Assembly: GCF_001426525.1 (NCBI RefSeq)
Contig: NZ_LMEW01000034.1
Location: forward strand, 484,767 to 521,874
Length of the DNA stretch: 37,108 nt
Reading direction: 5' to 3'
DNA from: Massilia sp. Root133
Lineage (GTDB): Bacteria > Pseudomonadota > Gammaproteobacteria > Burkholderiales > Burkholderiaceae_D
Both the position numbers and the translations under genes were made by a program. Positions 17,406-25,223 of the stretch are shown here, piece after piece; the first letter of the stretch is position 1, and each line of letters opens with the position of its first letter. The notes below the pieces were generated by a model. That model had not been told where the DNA came from, made no database searches, and saw only the letters and a program-made list of their open reading frames with translations.

Positions 17406-17548
17406 GATGGTCCTTGCGGTGGTGGAAGGTGCCGCCATGACGCTTGCGGCCGGGCGCCGTGTGACGGCGAAAAAAATAAACCCGCGGCGTGTCACATCCT
17501 TGCCGCGCCGGGCGTCAAGCGGTACCACCACCAGCGAGGAGATGCACG

Positions 17549-18211
17549 ATGCCATGCACCAGCGCCACCGACGTGTTCGAACAATTGCGTCCGCGCCTGA
17601 TCGCGCTCAGCCTGCGCATCGTCGGCAGCGCGGCGGACGCCGAGGACGTCGTGCAGGACTGCTTCCTGAAATGGCAGGCCGCGGACCGGGCCGCGCTGGC
17701 GACGCCCGCGGCGTGGCTGACGACCGTCGTGCAGCACCAGTCGATCGACCGCCTGCGCCGGCGCGCGCGAGAGACGCAGGCCGCGCTCGCCGCCATGGAA
17801 CTCGTGCCCGCCGCGCCGCCCGCCCCGCCGGACGAGGCGCTGCTGCGGCGCGCGCACGTGGGCGACGCGCTGGCCCGGCTGCTCGCCCGGCTGACGCCGT
17901 CGGAGCGGCTGGCGCTGGTCCTGTTCGACGTGTTCGAATGCAGCCACGCCGACATCGCGGCCGCGCTCGGCACGACACCGGCGAACGCGCGCCAGCACCT
18001 GTCGCGCGCGCGGCGCCGCCTGCGCGCACCCGAGGGCGACACGCCGCCGGACGACAAGCTGTGCCGCGAGCTCATCCTCCGCTTCCATGCGGCGCTCGAC
18101 GGCCTCGACGTGCCTGCGATGATCACCCTGCTCACCGAGACGCAGCCGATGGCCGTGCGCGCCCGGGCGTGCGCCAACGATGCCGCGTACGATTTCCGGA
18201 TGGCGGCATAG
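17549..18211 (+). CDS. ECF-type RNA polymerase sigma factor, SigJ/ECF41-like but short
   Basis: The product has 220 residues. The ATG at 17549 follows GAGGAG with 7-base spacing. Sigma region 2 is at about 8-75 (RPRLIALSLRIVGSAADAEDVVQDCFLKW, TPAAWLTTVVQHQSIDRLRRR). Region 4 is at about 108-165 (LTPSERLALVLFDVFECSHADIAAALGTT, ARQHLSRARRRLR). A C-terminal tail begins like the SnoaL-type extension of ECF41/SigJ factors (FHAALDGLDVPAMITLL) but stops after about 40 residues, where the family normally continues for another 60-80. It may be naturally short or truncated by an early stop. No anti-sigma gene is adjacent. It diverges from clpP. Confidence 0.85.
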   Translation: MPCTSATDVFEQLRPRLIALSLRIVGSAADAEDVVQDCFLKWQAADRAALATPAAWLTTVVQHQSIDRLRRRARETQAALAAMELVPAAPPAPPDEALLRRAHVGDALARLLARLTPSERLALVLFDVFECSHADIAAALGTTPANARQHLSRARRRLRAPEGDTPPDDKLCRELILRFHAALDGLDVPAMITLLTETQPMAVRARACANDAAYDFRMAA

Positions 18212-18226
18212 GGACGGCGACGACGT

Positions 18227-18232
18227 TATAAT
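18227..18232 (+). promoter_or_regulatory. -10 box upstream of the FUSC gene
   Basis: A perfect TATAAT lies 28 bp before the chosen start. No good -35 box is visible at 16-18 bp. It would give a short leader of about 20 bases. Confidence 0.4.
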
Positions 18233-18260
18233 GGCTCGTCCATTGCTGACGCGTCCCTCC

Positions 18261-20423
18261 ATGCATTACGCCCTCGCGCCGCGCACGCTCTTCTTCAGTC
18301 ATTACTTCTATACCGGCCTGCGCATCGCCACGGGCGTCGTCGGCCTGACGTTCCTGACGTACGCCGTCGCCGACCTGCCGACCGCGATGGCGGTGGCGAT
18401 GGGCGCGCTGTGCACGAGCCTGATGGACCTGCCCAGCCCGCTGCGCCACAAGTTCAACGAGATGCTGGCCGGCGTGCTGACGTGCTCGCTGGTGGCGCTG
18501 CTCGTCAGCCTGAGTTCTCCCGTGCAATGGCTGCTGCGCACCGTCATCGTGCTCGTCTCCTTCCTCGCCAGTATGATGACCGTGTACGGCCGCAAGGCGA
18601 TGCCGCTGCAGTTCGTCGCGCTGTTCGTGATGATGCTGTCGAGCGACGCCGCCGCCACGCCGCTGCAGGCGCTGCGCCACGCCGCCCTGTTCTTCGCGGG
18701 CGGTGCCGGCTACATGACGTATGCGATGGTCGTCGTCTGGCGGCTGCGGCGCCGCCTGAAGCAGCAGGTGCTGGCCGAAGCGCTGTACGAACTGGCGGCC
18801 TACACGGGCATCAAGGCGGGCTGCTACGACATGGCCATCCCGCTGCCGGCGCAGATGGAAAAGCTCGTACGCCAGCAAAGCGTGCTGGCCGAACGCCAGC
18901 AGGCGTCGCGCGACCTGGTCCTGCGCGGCAAGCCGAGGGACGACGAGGCCGTCCTCGTGCGCGTGCACTACGCCATGTTCGACCTGTACGAACTGGTGCT
19001 GTCGACGCACACCGATTACGCCCTGCTGCGCCAGCATTTCGCGGGCGGCCCCGTGCTGCCGCTGCTGGGCGACCTGATCGGCAAGGCGGCGCGCGACATC
19101 GAATCGGCGGCATACGCCATGACGCGCGACCGGCCATCGCATGCCGATACGGACTACCGCGCCGAACTGGCCGCGCTGGAGACGGCCCTGCGCGCCCTGC
19201 CCCCGGCCGACAGCGACGAAGTCAATGCGCAGGCCGTGCTGCGCGCCACGTCCAACAAGATCCGCGACATGATCGCGATGATCGCGCGCCTGCACGCCGC
19301 CAGCGGGACGGACGGCGGGACACTCCCGATGGCGCCGGGCAGCGACCTGACGCCCTTCCTCACCCAGCAGCGCTACAACCTGGGCACGCTCGTCGCCAAC
19401 CTGCGCTGGACCTCGCCCACGTTCCGGTTCGCGCTGCGCGTGGCGATGGCGATCTCGGTGGGCCTGCTGTCGTCCGAATGGCTGCCCTACACGTCGCACG
19501 GCTACTGGACGGCGCTGACGATCGCCGTGATCCTGAAGCCGACGTTCAGCATGACGCGCCAGCGCCGCACCGACCGCCTGGTCGGCACGCTGATCGGCTG
19601 CGTGCTCACGGCGCTGATCCTCCGCTTCGTCCATTCGCCTGCCGCGCTGATCGGCGTCCTGTTCGTCGCGACCGCGGCCGGGCCGACCTTCCTGTCGATC
19701 AAGTACCGCTACACGGCGATCGCCGCCAGCGTGCAGGCCCTGCTGCTGATCGGCCTGACGGTGCCGCATTTCGCCGGCGCCATCGAGCAACGCCTGCTCG
19801 ACACGCTGCTCGGCGCGCTGATCGCCTCGTTCTTCAGCTACGTGCTGCCGAACTGGGAACACCAGCACCTGCCGGAGCTGGTGGACGCCGTGACCGGCGC
19901 CAACCGCGGCTACATCGACGCCGCCGAGGACCTGCTGCTGGGACGCGCGGCCGACGATGCCCGCTACCGGATCCAGCGCAAGCGCTTCATGGACGCCCTC
20001 GCGAACCTCAGCGCGGCGCTGGGCCGCATGCTCGACGAACCGGCGGCCCAGCAGCGCGCGCCCGCCGAGCTGAACCGCTTCACGGTGCAGAACTACCTGT
20101 TGATGGCGCACATGGCCGCGCTGCGCCTGCTGCTGCAGCGCTACGCGGACAACCTGCCGCACGCGGAAGTCGAAGCCACGCTCGGACACGCGTTCGCCCG
20201 CCTGCGCGGCACGCTCGGGGCCGCGCAGGCGGAGCCGGCACCGCTGCCCGGCAGCACGGTCCGGATCGCGGCCTGGGCCGGCTGGGCGCCGCTGCGACGC
20301 CGGCTGCGGCTGCTGCAACAGGACGCGGCGCAGGTGGCGCTGTGCCATGGCGTGATCGATGCCGCACTCGGGCGCACGATGCATCGATCCACTTCAAAAA
20401 CCGCGGACGCCGGATGGAACTAA
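18261..20423 (+). CDS. FUSC/YccS-family inner-membrane protein (aromatic acid exporter-like)
   Basis: The product has 720 residues. Two similar hydrophobic halves (about residues 15-170 and 395-535) each contain about six helices. The first is followed by a soluble segment rich in charged helices (175-365) and the second by a cytoplasmic tail (540-720). The second half carries the typical FUSC block YWTALTIAVILKPTFSMTRQR and RLVGTLIGCVLTAL. This is the YccS/YhcK and FusC type, linked in some bacteria to export of hydroxylated aromatic acids or fusaric acid. No periplasmic adaptor gene is next to it, so it may act alone, as YccS is thought to. Start choice: 18261 lies after the TATAAT; ATG 18231 in the same frame overlaps that box and is less likely. 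Confidence 0.85.
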   Translation: MHYALAPRTLFFSHYFYTGLRIATGVVGLTFLTYAVADLPTAMAVAMGALCTSLMDLPSPLRHKFNEMLAGVLTCSLVALLVSLSSPVQWLLRTVIVLVSFLASMMTVYGRKAMPLQFVALFVMMLSSDAAATPLQALRHAALFFAGGAGYMTYAMVVVWRLRRRLKQQVLAEALYELAAYTGIKAGCYDMAIPLPAQMEKLVRQQSVLAERQQASRDLVLRGKPRDDEAVLVRVHYAMFDLYELVLSTHTDYALLRQHFAGGPVLPLLGDLIGKAARDIESAAYAMTRDRPSHADTDYRAELAALETALRALPPADSDEVNAQAVLRATSNKIRDMIAMIARLHAASGTDGGTLPMAPGSDLTPFLTQQRYNLGTLVANLRWTSPTFRFALRVAMAISVGLLSSEWLPYTSHGYWTALTIAVILKPTFSMTRQRRTDRLVGTLIGCVLTALILRFVHSPAALIGVLFVATAAGPTFLSIKYRYTAIAASVQALLLIGLTVPHFAGAIEQRLLDTLLGALIASFFSYVLPNWEHQHLPELVDAVTGANRGYIDAAEDLLLGRAADDARYRIQRKRFMDALANLSAALGRMLDEPAAQQRAPAELNRFTVQNYLLMAHMAALRLLLQRYADNLPHAEVEATLGHAFARLRGTLGAAQAEPAPLPGSTVRIAAWAGWAPLRRRLRLLQQDAAQVALCHGVIDAALGRTMHRSTSKTADAGWN

Positions 20424-20446
20424 ATGCGCCCCGATCCGCTCTGTAA

Positions 20447-20479
20447 TTCATGATCCTGGCGCAGACACGCGATCATGAA
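20447..20479 (+). promoter_or_regulatory. Perfect inverted repeat enclosing the start codon of the DJ-1-like gene
   Basis: TTCATGATC (20447-20455) and GATCATGAA (20471-20479) are perfect 9-bp inverted arms with a 15-base spacer. The right arm contains the ATG at 20475-20477. In RNA the start codon would be paired in the stem, and no Shine-Dalgarno sequence is seen. In DNA the arms could be an operator. Confidence 0.45.
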
Positions 20480-21245
20480 CACCTCCAAACCACTCTCCGG
20501 CAAGCGCATCGCGGTCCTGGCCGCGGACGGATTCGAACAGGCGGAACTCAAGATGCCGCTCGCGGCCCTCGCCGACGGCGGTGCCGACGTGACATTGATC
20601 TCGCTGCGGCGCGGACGGATCCGCGGCATGCACATGCACCAGCCCGGCGACCTCGCACGCGTCGGCAAGGCCATCGACGACGCCCAGGCCGCCGACTACG
20701 ATGGCCTGCTGATCCCCGGCGGCTACATCAGCCCCGACAGCCTGCGCCAGTCCGCCCCGGTGCGGGCCTTCGTGCGGCAGTTCGATACGGCGGGCAAGCC
20801 CATCGCGCTGCTGTCCCAGGCGCCCTTGATCCTCGTGTCGGCCGGGCTCGCGCCGCGGCGCACGCTGACGTCGTGGCCGGGCATCCGCGACGACGTCGTC
20901 AACGCGGGCGCGACCTGGCTCAACCAGGACGTGGTGCGCGACGCGCACGTGCTGTCGTGCCGCGGCACGCAAGACCTGGCCGCGTTCGTACAGGCGTTGA
21001 CGCCCTTCTTCGCGGGCGAACCTGCGACGCAGGCCAACGCGGCCGAGGCGCGATCGGACCCGGCGCAGGACAAGCCGCTGGAACAGCCGAACCAGTCGCT
21101 GCGCTGGCTCGCGGCGCCGTCGTTCGGGACGATGCTCAGCCTGGCGCTGCTGGGCGTGGGGGTCGTGGCCGCGCAGCGCGTACGGCAAAAGACCGCTTCC
21201 GCGGACGCGCCCGCGGAAGACGCTAGTGCTCGCGCACGAGATTGA
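20475..21245 (+). CDS. DJ-1/PfpI-superfamily protein without nucleophilic cysteine, C-terminal membrane anchor
   Basis: The product has 256 residues. A DJ-1/PfpI domain fills about residues 9-178: RIAVLAADGFEQAEL with the conserved Glu21, DGLLIPGGY, and KPIALLSQAPLILVSAG. In active members the last block reads as a Cys-His pair at the nucleophile elbow (for example ICHGP); here it is Ser114-Gln115. The catalytic pair is therefore absent. A polar linker (180-210) leads to one hydrophobic helix (about 214-234, FGTMLSLALLGVGVVAA) and a charged tail, a layout not usual for the family. It may be a membrane-tethered binding or sensing protein. Its 3' end overlaps the convergent Bug gene by 23 bp. 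Confidence 0.8.
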   Translation: MNTSKPLSGKRIAVLAADGFEQAELKMPLAALADGGADVTLISLRRGRIRGMHMHQPGDLARVGKAIDDAQAADYDGLLIPGGYISPDSLRQSAPVRAFVRQFDTAGKPIALLSQAPLILVSAGLAPRRTLTSWPGIRDDVVNAGATWLNQDVVRDAHVLSCRGTQDLAAFVQALTPFFAGEPATQANAAEARSDPAQDKPLEQPNQSLRWLAAPSFGTMLSLALLGVGVVAAQRVRQKTASADAPAEDASARARD

Positions 21246-22203
21246 ACTGCCGGGCCTGGCGCTTGTAGTCGGCCACGGCCTGGCGGATGTAGCGGGTCAG
21301 CGCATCGCCCGTCAGCGCGAGCGGATACAGGCCGATCTGCGCGCGCATCTGCGCGAACTCGGGCGCCGACTCGATGCGGTCGAAGGCTTGCACCCAGCGG
21401 CGGTAATCCGCGTCGGACACGTCCGGCCCCATCAGGATGCCGCGGATCAGCGGCCACACGATATCGTAGCCCTGCTCGCGCGCCGTGGGTACGCCGGCCA
21501 TCGCGCCCGTCAGGCGTTTATCGGACAGCACGGCGAGCACGCGCACCTTGCCCGACGCCGTGTACAACGCCGTCTCCGACACGTCGCTCGACACGACCTG
21601 CACATAGCCCGCCTGCATCGCGACGAATTCCTCGCCGCCCCCTTCCAGCGCGACGAAGCGCAGCTGGCGCGGGTCGAGGCCGGCCTGGCGGGCCAGCAGC
21701 GCCATCTTCATCCAGTCCTGGCTGCCGATCGTGCCCGACATGCCGATCACGATCTTCTCGGGGTCGCGGCGCAGGACCTCCACCAGGTCGCGCAGCGAAC
21801 GGTACGGCGAATCGGCCGGCACGGCGATCACGCCGTAGTCGACGCCGAGCGCCGCCACCCAGCGCACGTCGTCCGGACTGGCCTTGCCGAACTTGCCCTG
21901 CGCGAGATTCAGCAGCGACCCGCCGGAGAACGCGACGAGCGTATCCGGCTCGGCGCGCCGCTGCGACACCATCGTGTGCCATGCCACGGCGCCGATTCCG
22001 CCCGGCAGGTAGCTCAGCTTCAGGCGCGGCGCGCCAGGCTTGGCTTGCAGCGCCTTCTGGGCGAGCTTGCAGGTCAGGTCCATCGCCCCGCCCGGCTTGG
22101 ACGGGACGAGGCATTCGGCGGCGGGTTGTGCCGCTCCGGCGGGCAGCGCGGCCAGCAGCGGCAAGGTCAGCAGGATCGTGCGCAGGGACGTCATGACGCT
22201 CAT
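21223..22203 (-). CDS. Bug/TctC-family periplasmic solute-binding protein
   Basis: The product has 326 residues. The signal peptide spans about 1-25 (ending AGAA). The mature part begins with the Bug hallmark ECLVPSKPGGAMDLTCK and has LSYLPGGIGAVAWHTMV and IGMSGTIGSQDWMKMALL, as in tripartite tricarboxylate transporter binding proteins of betaproteobacteria, which bind di- and tricarboxylates. An ATG at 22194 is an alternative start. It lies 22 bp after a 2-hydroxycarboxylate carrier gene on the same strand, so the two are probably one operon. TctA/TctB membrane subunits, the normal partners, are absent. Confidence 0.88.
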   Translation of the reverse strand: MSVMTSLRTILLTLPLLAALPAGAAQPAAECLVPSKPGGAMDLTCKLAQKALQAKPGAPRLKLSYLPGGIGAVAWHTMVSQRRAEPDTLVAFSGGSLLNLAQGKFGKASPDDVRWVAALGVDYGVIAVPADSPYRSLRDLVEVLRRDPEKIVIGMSGTIGSQDWMKMALLARQAGLDPRQLRFVALEGGGEEFVAMQAGYVQVVSSDVSETALYTASGKVRVLAVLSDKRLTGAMAGVPTAREQGYDIVWPLIRGILMGPDVSDADYRRWVQAFDRIESAPEFAQMRAQIGLYPLALTGDALTRYIRQAVADYKRQARQFNLVREH

Positions 22204-22225
22204 GATACTCGCGTTCGCGTGCGCT

Positions 22226-23569
22226 TCAGTGCAGTTGCGACATTGCCAACAAGGTCAGCGTGACCGTGATCGCGCCGCCGATACGGGTGGCGATCTGGGC
22301 GAACGGCATCAGCTGCATGCGCTCGGCCGCCGTCAGGATCGCGACGTCGCCCGTACCGCCCTGGCCGCTGTGGCAGGCATTGATGATCGCGGTCTCGATC
22401 GGGTACATGTTCATGCGGCGGCCGACGAAGAAGCCGGTGGCGATCAGGCTGGCGACGGTCGAGACGATGACCGTCAGGTTGACCACGTTGAAGGCGGAGA
22501 CGAGCTTGTCCCACGGCGTCATGGACGCGCCGATCGCGAACAGCAGCGGGTACGTGACGGCCGTCGAAAAGAATTTGTAGACGATATAGGAACTCTGCTG
22601 CAGCTGCGGCGACACGAGACGCGACAGCTTGAACATCACGGCCACGAACAGCATCGCGACGGGGGCCGGGAAATCGAACAGGCGGAAGCACATCATGCCG
22701 ACCATGTACAGCGAGATCGAGGTGATGCCCGCGGCGGCGATGTTGGCGATGTCGAACTGGCCCGGCAGGCTTTCCGCCTGCGGCGCGATGGCTTCCTCGC
22801 CCGGCTGCAGGCGGCCCTGGCCGGTCAGGTGCGGACGCTTCTTGCCCAGCGAATTCAGCATGCCGGACAGCAGGATCGCCGTCAGGCTGCCCAGCATCAC
22901 GGGCGGCAGGACTTCGGCGAAGATATGGCCCTGCTCCTGGCCCAGGATGCCCGCATAGCCGATCGACAGCGGGATCGCGCCCTCGCCGACGCCGCCCGCC
23001 ATGATCGGCGCGACGAGGTAGAAGAACGTGTGGTACGGGCCCAGGCCCAGCAAGGTGCCGACCGCGGTGCCGACGGCGCCTGCCACGACGGACCCGATGG
23101 CCAGCGGCACGAAGATCTTCAGGAAGCCCTTGATCAGGACGTTGCGGTCCATGCTCAGGATGCTGCCGACGATGATCGACGAGATGAACAGGTACAGGAA
23201 ATTGGTGGACTTGGTGAAGTCGACGACGTTCTTCAGCACGGGCGCCGGCAGCAGCTTGCTGAAGGCGAGATACGACGGGATGAACGTCGCGAAGATGGCG
23301 GCGGCGCCGATATTGCGGAAGTACGGCAGGCGCTTGCCCAGCTCGGCGCAGGAAAAGCCGCCGACGGTGAGGATGGCGATCGACACGCAGATATCGTTCG
23401 GCACCTTGCCGGTCGCGACGAAGCCGCCGATCAGCGCCAGCAGCAGCACATAGACCGGCAGCGGCACGATGCCGATGCGGGTGCGCGCGATGGTGCGGAC
23501 GATCCGTGGAATGGACGTGCCGGCCGCCTGCTGTTCTGCGTTCGCCGGAGTGTAGGTTGTCGTGTTCAT
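22226..23569 (-). CDS. 2-hydroxycarboxylate transporter family carrier (citrate/malate type)
   Basis: The product has 447 residues, the usual size for CitS, CimH and MleP carriers. AGGAG lies 5 bases before the ATG at 23569. It has about eleven hydrophobic helices and the two GGxG re-entrant-loop motifs of the family: AGGVGEGAIPLS (near 182) and SGQGGTGDVAIL (near 403). These proteins import citrate, malate or related hydroxyacids with Na+ or H+. Arg in GRRMNMYPIE is close to the substrate-binding Arg region of CitS. It is followed by the Bug protein gene. No citrate lyase or two-component genes flank it, so the substrate is not fixed by context. Confidence 0.92.
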   Translation of the reverse strand: MNTTTYTPANAEQQAAGTSIPRIVRTIARTRIGIVPLPVYVLLLALIGGFVATGKVPNDICVSIAILTVGGFSCAELGKRLPYFRNIGAAAIFATFIPSYLAFSKLLPAPVLKNVVDFTKSTNFLYLFISSIIVGSILSMDRNVLIKGFLKIFVPLAIGSVVAGAVGTAVGTLLGLGPYHTFFYLVAPIMAGGVGEGAIPLSIGYAGILGQEQGHIFAEVLPPVMLGSLTAILLSGMLNSLGKKRPHLTGQGRLQPGEEAIAPQAESLPGQFDIANIAAAGITSISLYMVGMMCFRLFDFPAPVAMLFVAVMFKLSRLVSPQLQQSSYIVYKFFSTAVTYPLLFAIGASMTPWDKLVSAFNVVNLTVIVSTVASLIATGFFVGRRMNMYPIETAIINACHSGQGGTGDVAILTAAERMQLMPFAQIATRIGGAITVTLTLLAMSQLH

Positions 23570-23718
23570 GTGTGCTCCTCTTTCTTGTCCAGGCCAGATA
23601 TCGGATCCGTTGATACGGACGATCAGCCTGGTGAATGGAGCCCACTATATCGACGCAACCCTTCAATTACCTTTCAGCGGCATAATGGCGGGTTTTCGCC
23701 GTCCTTGACGAGGTTTTC

Positions 23719-24414
23719 GTGTTTTCTCCCGTATCGCTCGACGTCAGCGCCGCCATCAAGACCCTCGTGCTCACCTTGGACCTGCTGGGCACGTTCGTGT
23801 TCGCCCTGAGCGGCGCCGTGGCCGGCGTGCGCCGCCGGCTCGACCTGTTCGGCGTGCTGGTGCTGTCGTTCGTCGCCGCCAACTCGGGCGGCATCGCGCG
23901 CGACGTCCTCATCGGCGCGACGCCGCCGTCCGCGATCCGCGACTGGCGCTACCTGGCCGTGTCGCTGCTCGCGGGCGTGCTGATCTTCTTCTGGTATCCG
24001 CGCATCAAGCGCCTGCAGAGCCCCGTGCTGATCTTCGACGCCGCCGGCCTCGCCCTGTTCTGCGTGGCCGGCGCCCAGAAAGCCCTCGTGTTCGGGCTTG
24101 ACCCCGTGATGGCCGCGCTGCTCGGCATGCTGACGGGCGTCGGCGGGGGCGTCGCGCGCGACGTGCTGCTGTCCGAGATCCCGGCCGTGCTGCGCTCGGA
24201 CATCTACGCCGTCGCCGCCCTGGCCGGCGCGGCCGTAATGGTGACGGGCGACGCGCTGGGCGTGCCGGGCACCGTGAGCGCCTGCGCCGGCGCCGCGCTG
24301 TGCTTCGGCCTGCGCCTGGCGGCCATCAAGCTGGACTGGCACCTGCCCGTCGCGCATGCGTCGCTGAAGGCGGCGGAGGATGCGGCGAAGGCGGAGGGGC
24401 GGAACGAGCGGTAG
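23719..24414 (+). CDS. TRIC/YadS-family (UPF0126) inner-membrane protein
   Basis: The product has 231 residues from a GTG start at 23719 with a weak AGG upstream. It contains two tandem copies of a three-helix unit with a glycine-rich signature: FALSGAVAGVRRRLDLFGVLVLSFVAANSGGIARDVLIG (about 29-67) and a second VGGGVARDVLLSEIPAVLRSD (about 140-160). This is the prokaryotic TRIC (trimeric intracellular cation channel)-like fold; some members are reported glycine or K+ channels. The C-terminal tail is charged and cytoplasmic. It is divergent from the 2HCT operon with a 149-bp gap. Confidence 0.88.
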   Translation: MFSPVSLDVSAAIKTLVLTLDLLGTFVFALSGAVAGVRRRLDLFGVLVLSFVAANSGGIARDVLIGATPPSAIRDWRYLAVSLLAGVLIFFWYPRIKRLQSPVLIFDAAGLALFCVAGAQKALVFGLDPVMAALLGMLTGVGGGVARDVLLSEIPAVLRSDIYAVAALAGAAVMVTGDALGVPGTVSACAGAALCFGLRLAAIKLDWHLPVAHASLKAAEDAAKAEGRNER

Positions 24415-24424
24415 GAACGGCTTC

Positions 24425-24486
24425 GGGAGTCTGGGGGCGACAGTACTGCCGACTCGCGCTGGTCCAGCGAGTCGGACGATACTCCC
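24425..24486. terminator. Nested hairpin after the TRIC-like gene
   Basis: A perfect 9-bp stem (CCGACTCGC 24449-24457, GCGAGTCGG 24467-24475) is nested inside an outer 6-bp pair (GGGAGT 24425-24430, ACTCCC 24481-24486). A small palindrome CAGTACTG lies at 24441-24448. There is no T-run after it, so it may be a Rho-assisted terminator or another RNA structure. Confidence 0.4.
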
Positions 24487-24584
24487 ATTGAATCGTAAAT
24501 TTCAGCTGACTTTTTTCGGACGGATTGTTGCGTCATGCGGTAAGGATCGCTGCTTGCAATCTCAGCAACTTTGCAAATACACTA

Positions 24585-24597
24585 GTTGTCCGACAAC
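24585..24597. promoter_or_regulatory. Palindrome upstream of the TonB-domain lipoprotein gene
   Basis: GTTGTC C GACAAC is a perfect inverted repeat ending 13 bp before the ATG at 24611. It lies where an operator or a translation-blocking site could act. No regulator family is assigned. Confidence 0.3.
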
Positions 24598-24610
24598 TTT
24601 CCGCCCGATC

Positions 24611-25216
24611 ATGAATACCGACTTCAAGAAGCGACTAGCCGTTCTCGGATTTGCCGCGCTTGCCGGCTGCGCAACGCAACCGGCAGCCGTTCCCCCTGCC
24701 CTGGCCGACGCGCTCGCCCACAAGGGCGTCGGCCCCGTGGACAACTTCAACTACGTGGATGAGCATGGCAAGCCGATGACCGAGCGCGAGTTCGTGGCGC
24801 AGGTCAAGCAGTCACGCCGGTTTGCGGTCACCAGGGCGCACGACGACCGCGAGCGGGACGTGACCTTGCGCTTGCGTCCGGTTGGCTACGATGCCGGCCA
24901 GACCGGCAGCGCGCTGCCGTCGGCATCGCTGAATCCGGCCGAGCTGCCCGCCATGATCGATTTCAGGACGTGCCCGAGGCCAGCGTATCCGCCGGACGAG
25001 GTGCGGGCGAAGCACACGGGCCTGGTCAAGCTGAACTTCCTGATCGGCGCCGACGGGGCCATCAGGAAGGCGGAGATCGGCATGTCGTCGGGCTACCCCG
25101 CACTGGACCAGGCCGCGCTGGCGGCCCTGTCCCGCTGCAGCTTCACGCCGGGCACGTCGGCCGGCGCGCCGGTGGAAAAGGTGTCCATCGTGCAGTACAA
25201 GTGGAGCATCGAATGA
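24611..25216 (+). CDS. TonB C-terminal domain lipoprotein
   Basis: The product has 201 residues. The N-terminus is a lipoprotein signal with lipobox LAGC, so Cys20 should be lipidated. A TonB C-terminal domain fills about residues 105-200: PRPAYPPDEVRAKHTGLVKLNFLIGADGAIRKAEIGMSSGYP, followed by LDQAALAALSRCSFTPG. Energy-transducing TonB proteins are normally anchored by an N-terminal inner-membrane helix and have a proline-rich spanning segment; this one has neither. It is therefore probably not a normal TonB and may be a periplasmic or outer-membrane protein using the fold for another task. No ribosome site is clear. The upstream region carries a palindrome. Confidence 0.75.
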   Translation: MNTDFKKRLAVLGFAALAGCATQPAAVPPALADALAHKGVGPVDNFNYVDEHGKPMTEREFVAQVKQSRRFAVTRAHDDRERDVTLRLRPVGYDAGQTGSALPSASLNPAELPAMIDFRTCPRPAYPPDEVRAKHTGLVKLNFLIGADGAIRKAEIGMSSGYPALDQAALAALSRCSFTPGTSAGAPVEKVSIVQYKWSIE

Positions 25217-25223
25217 CGCCGGG

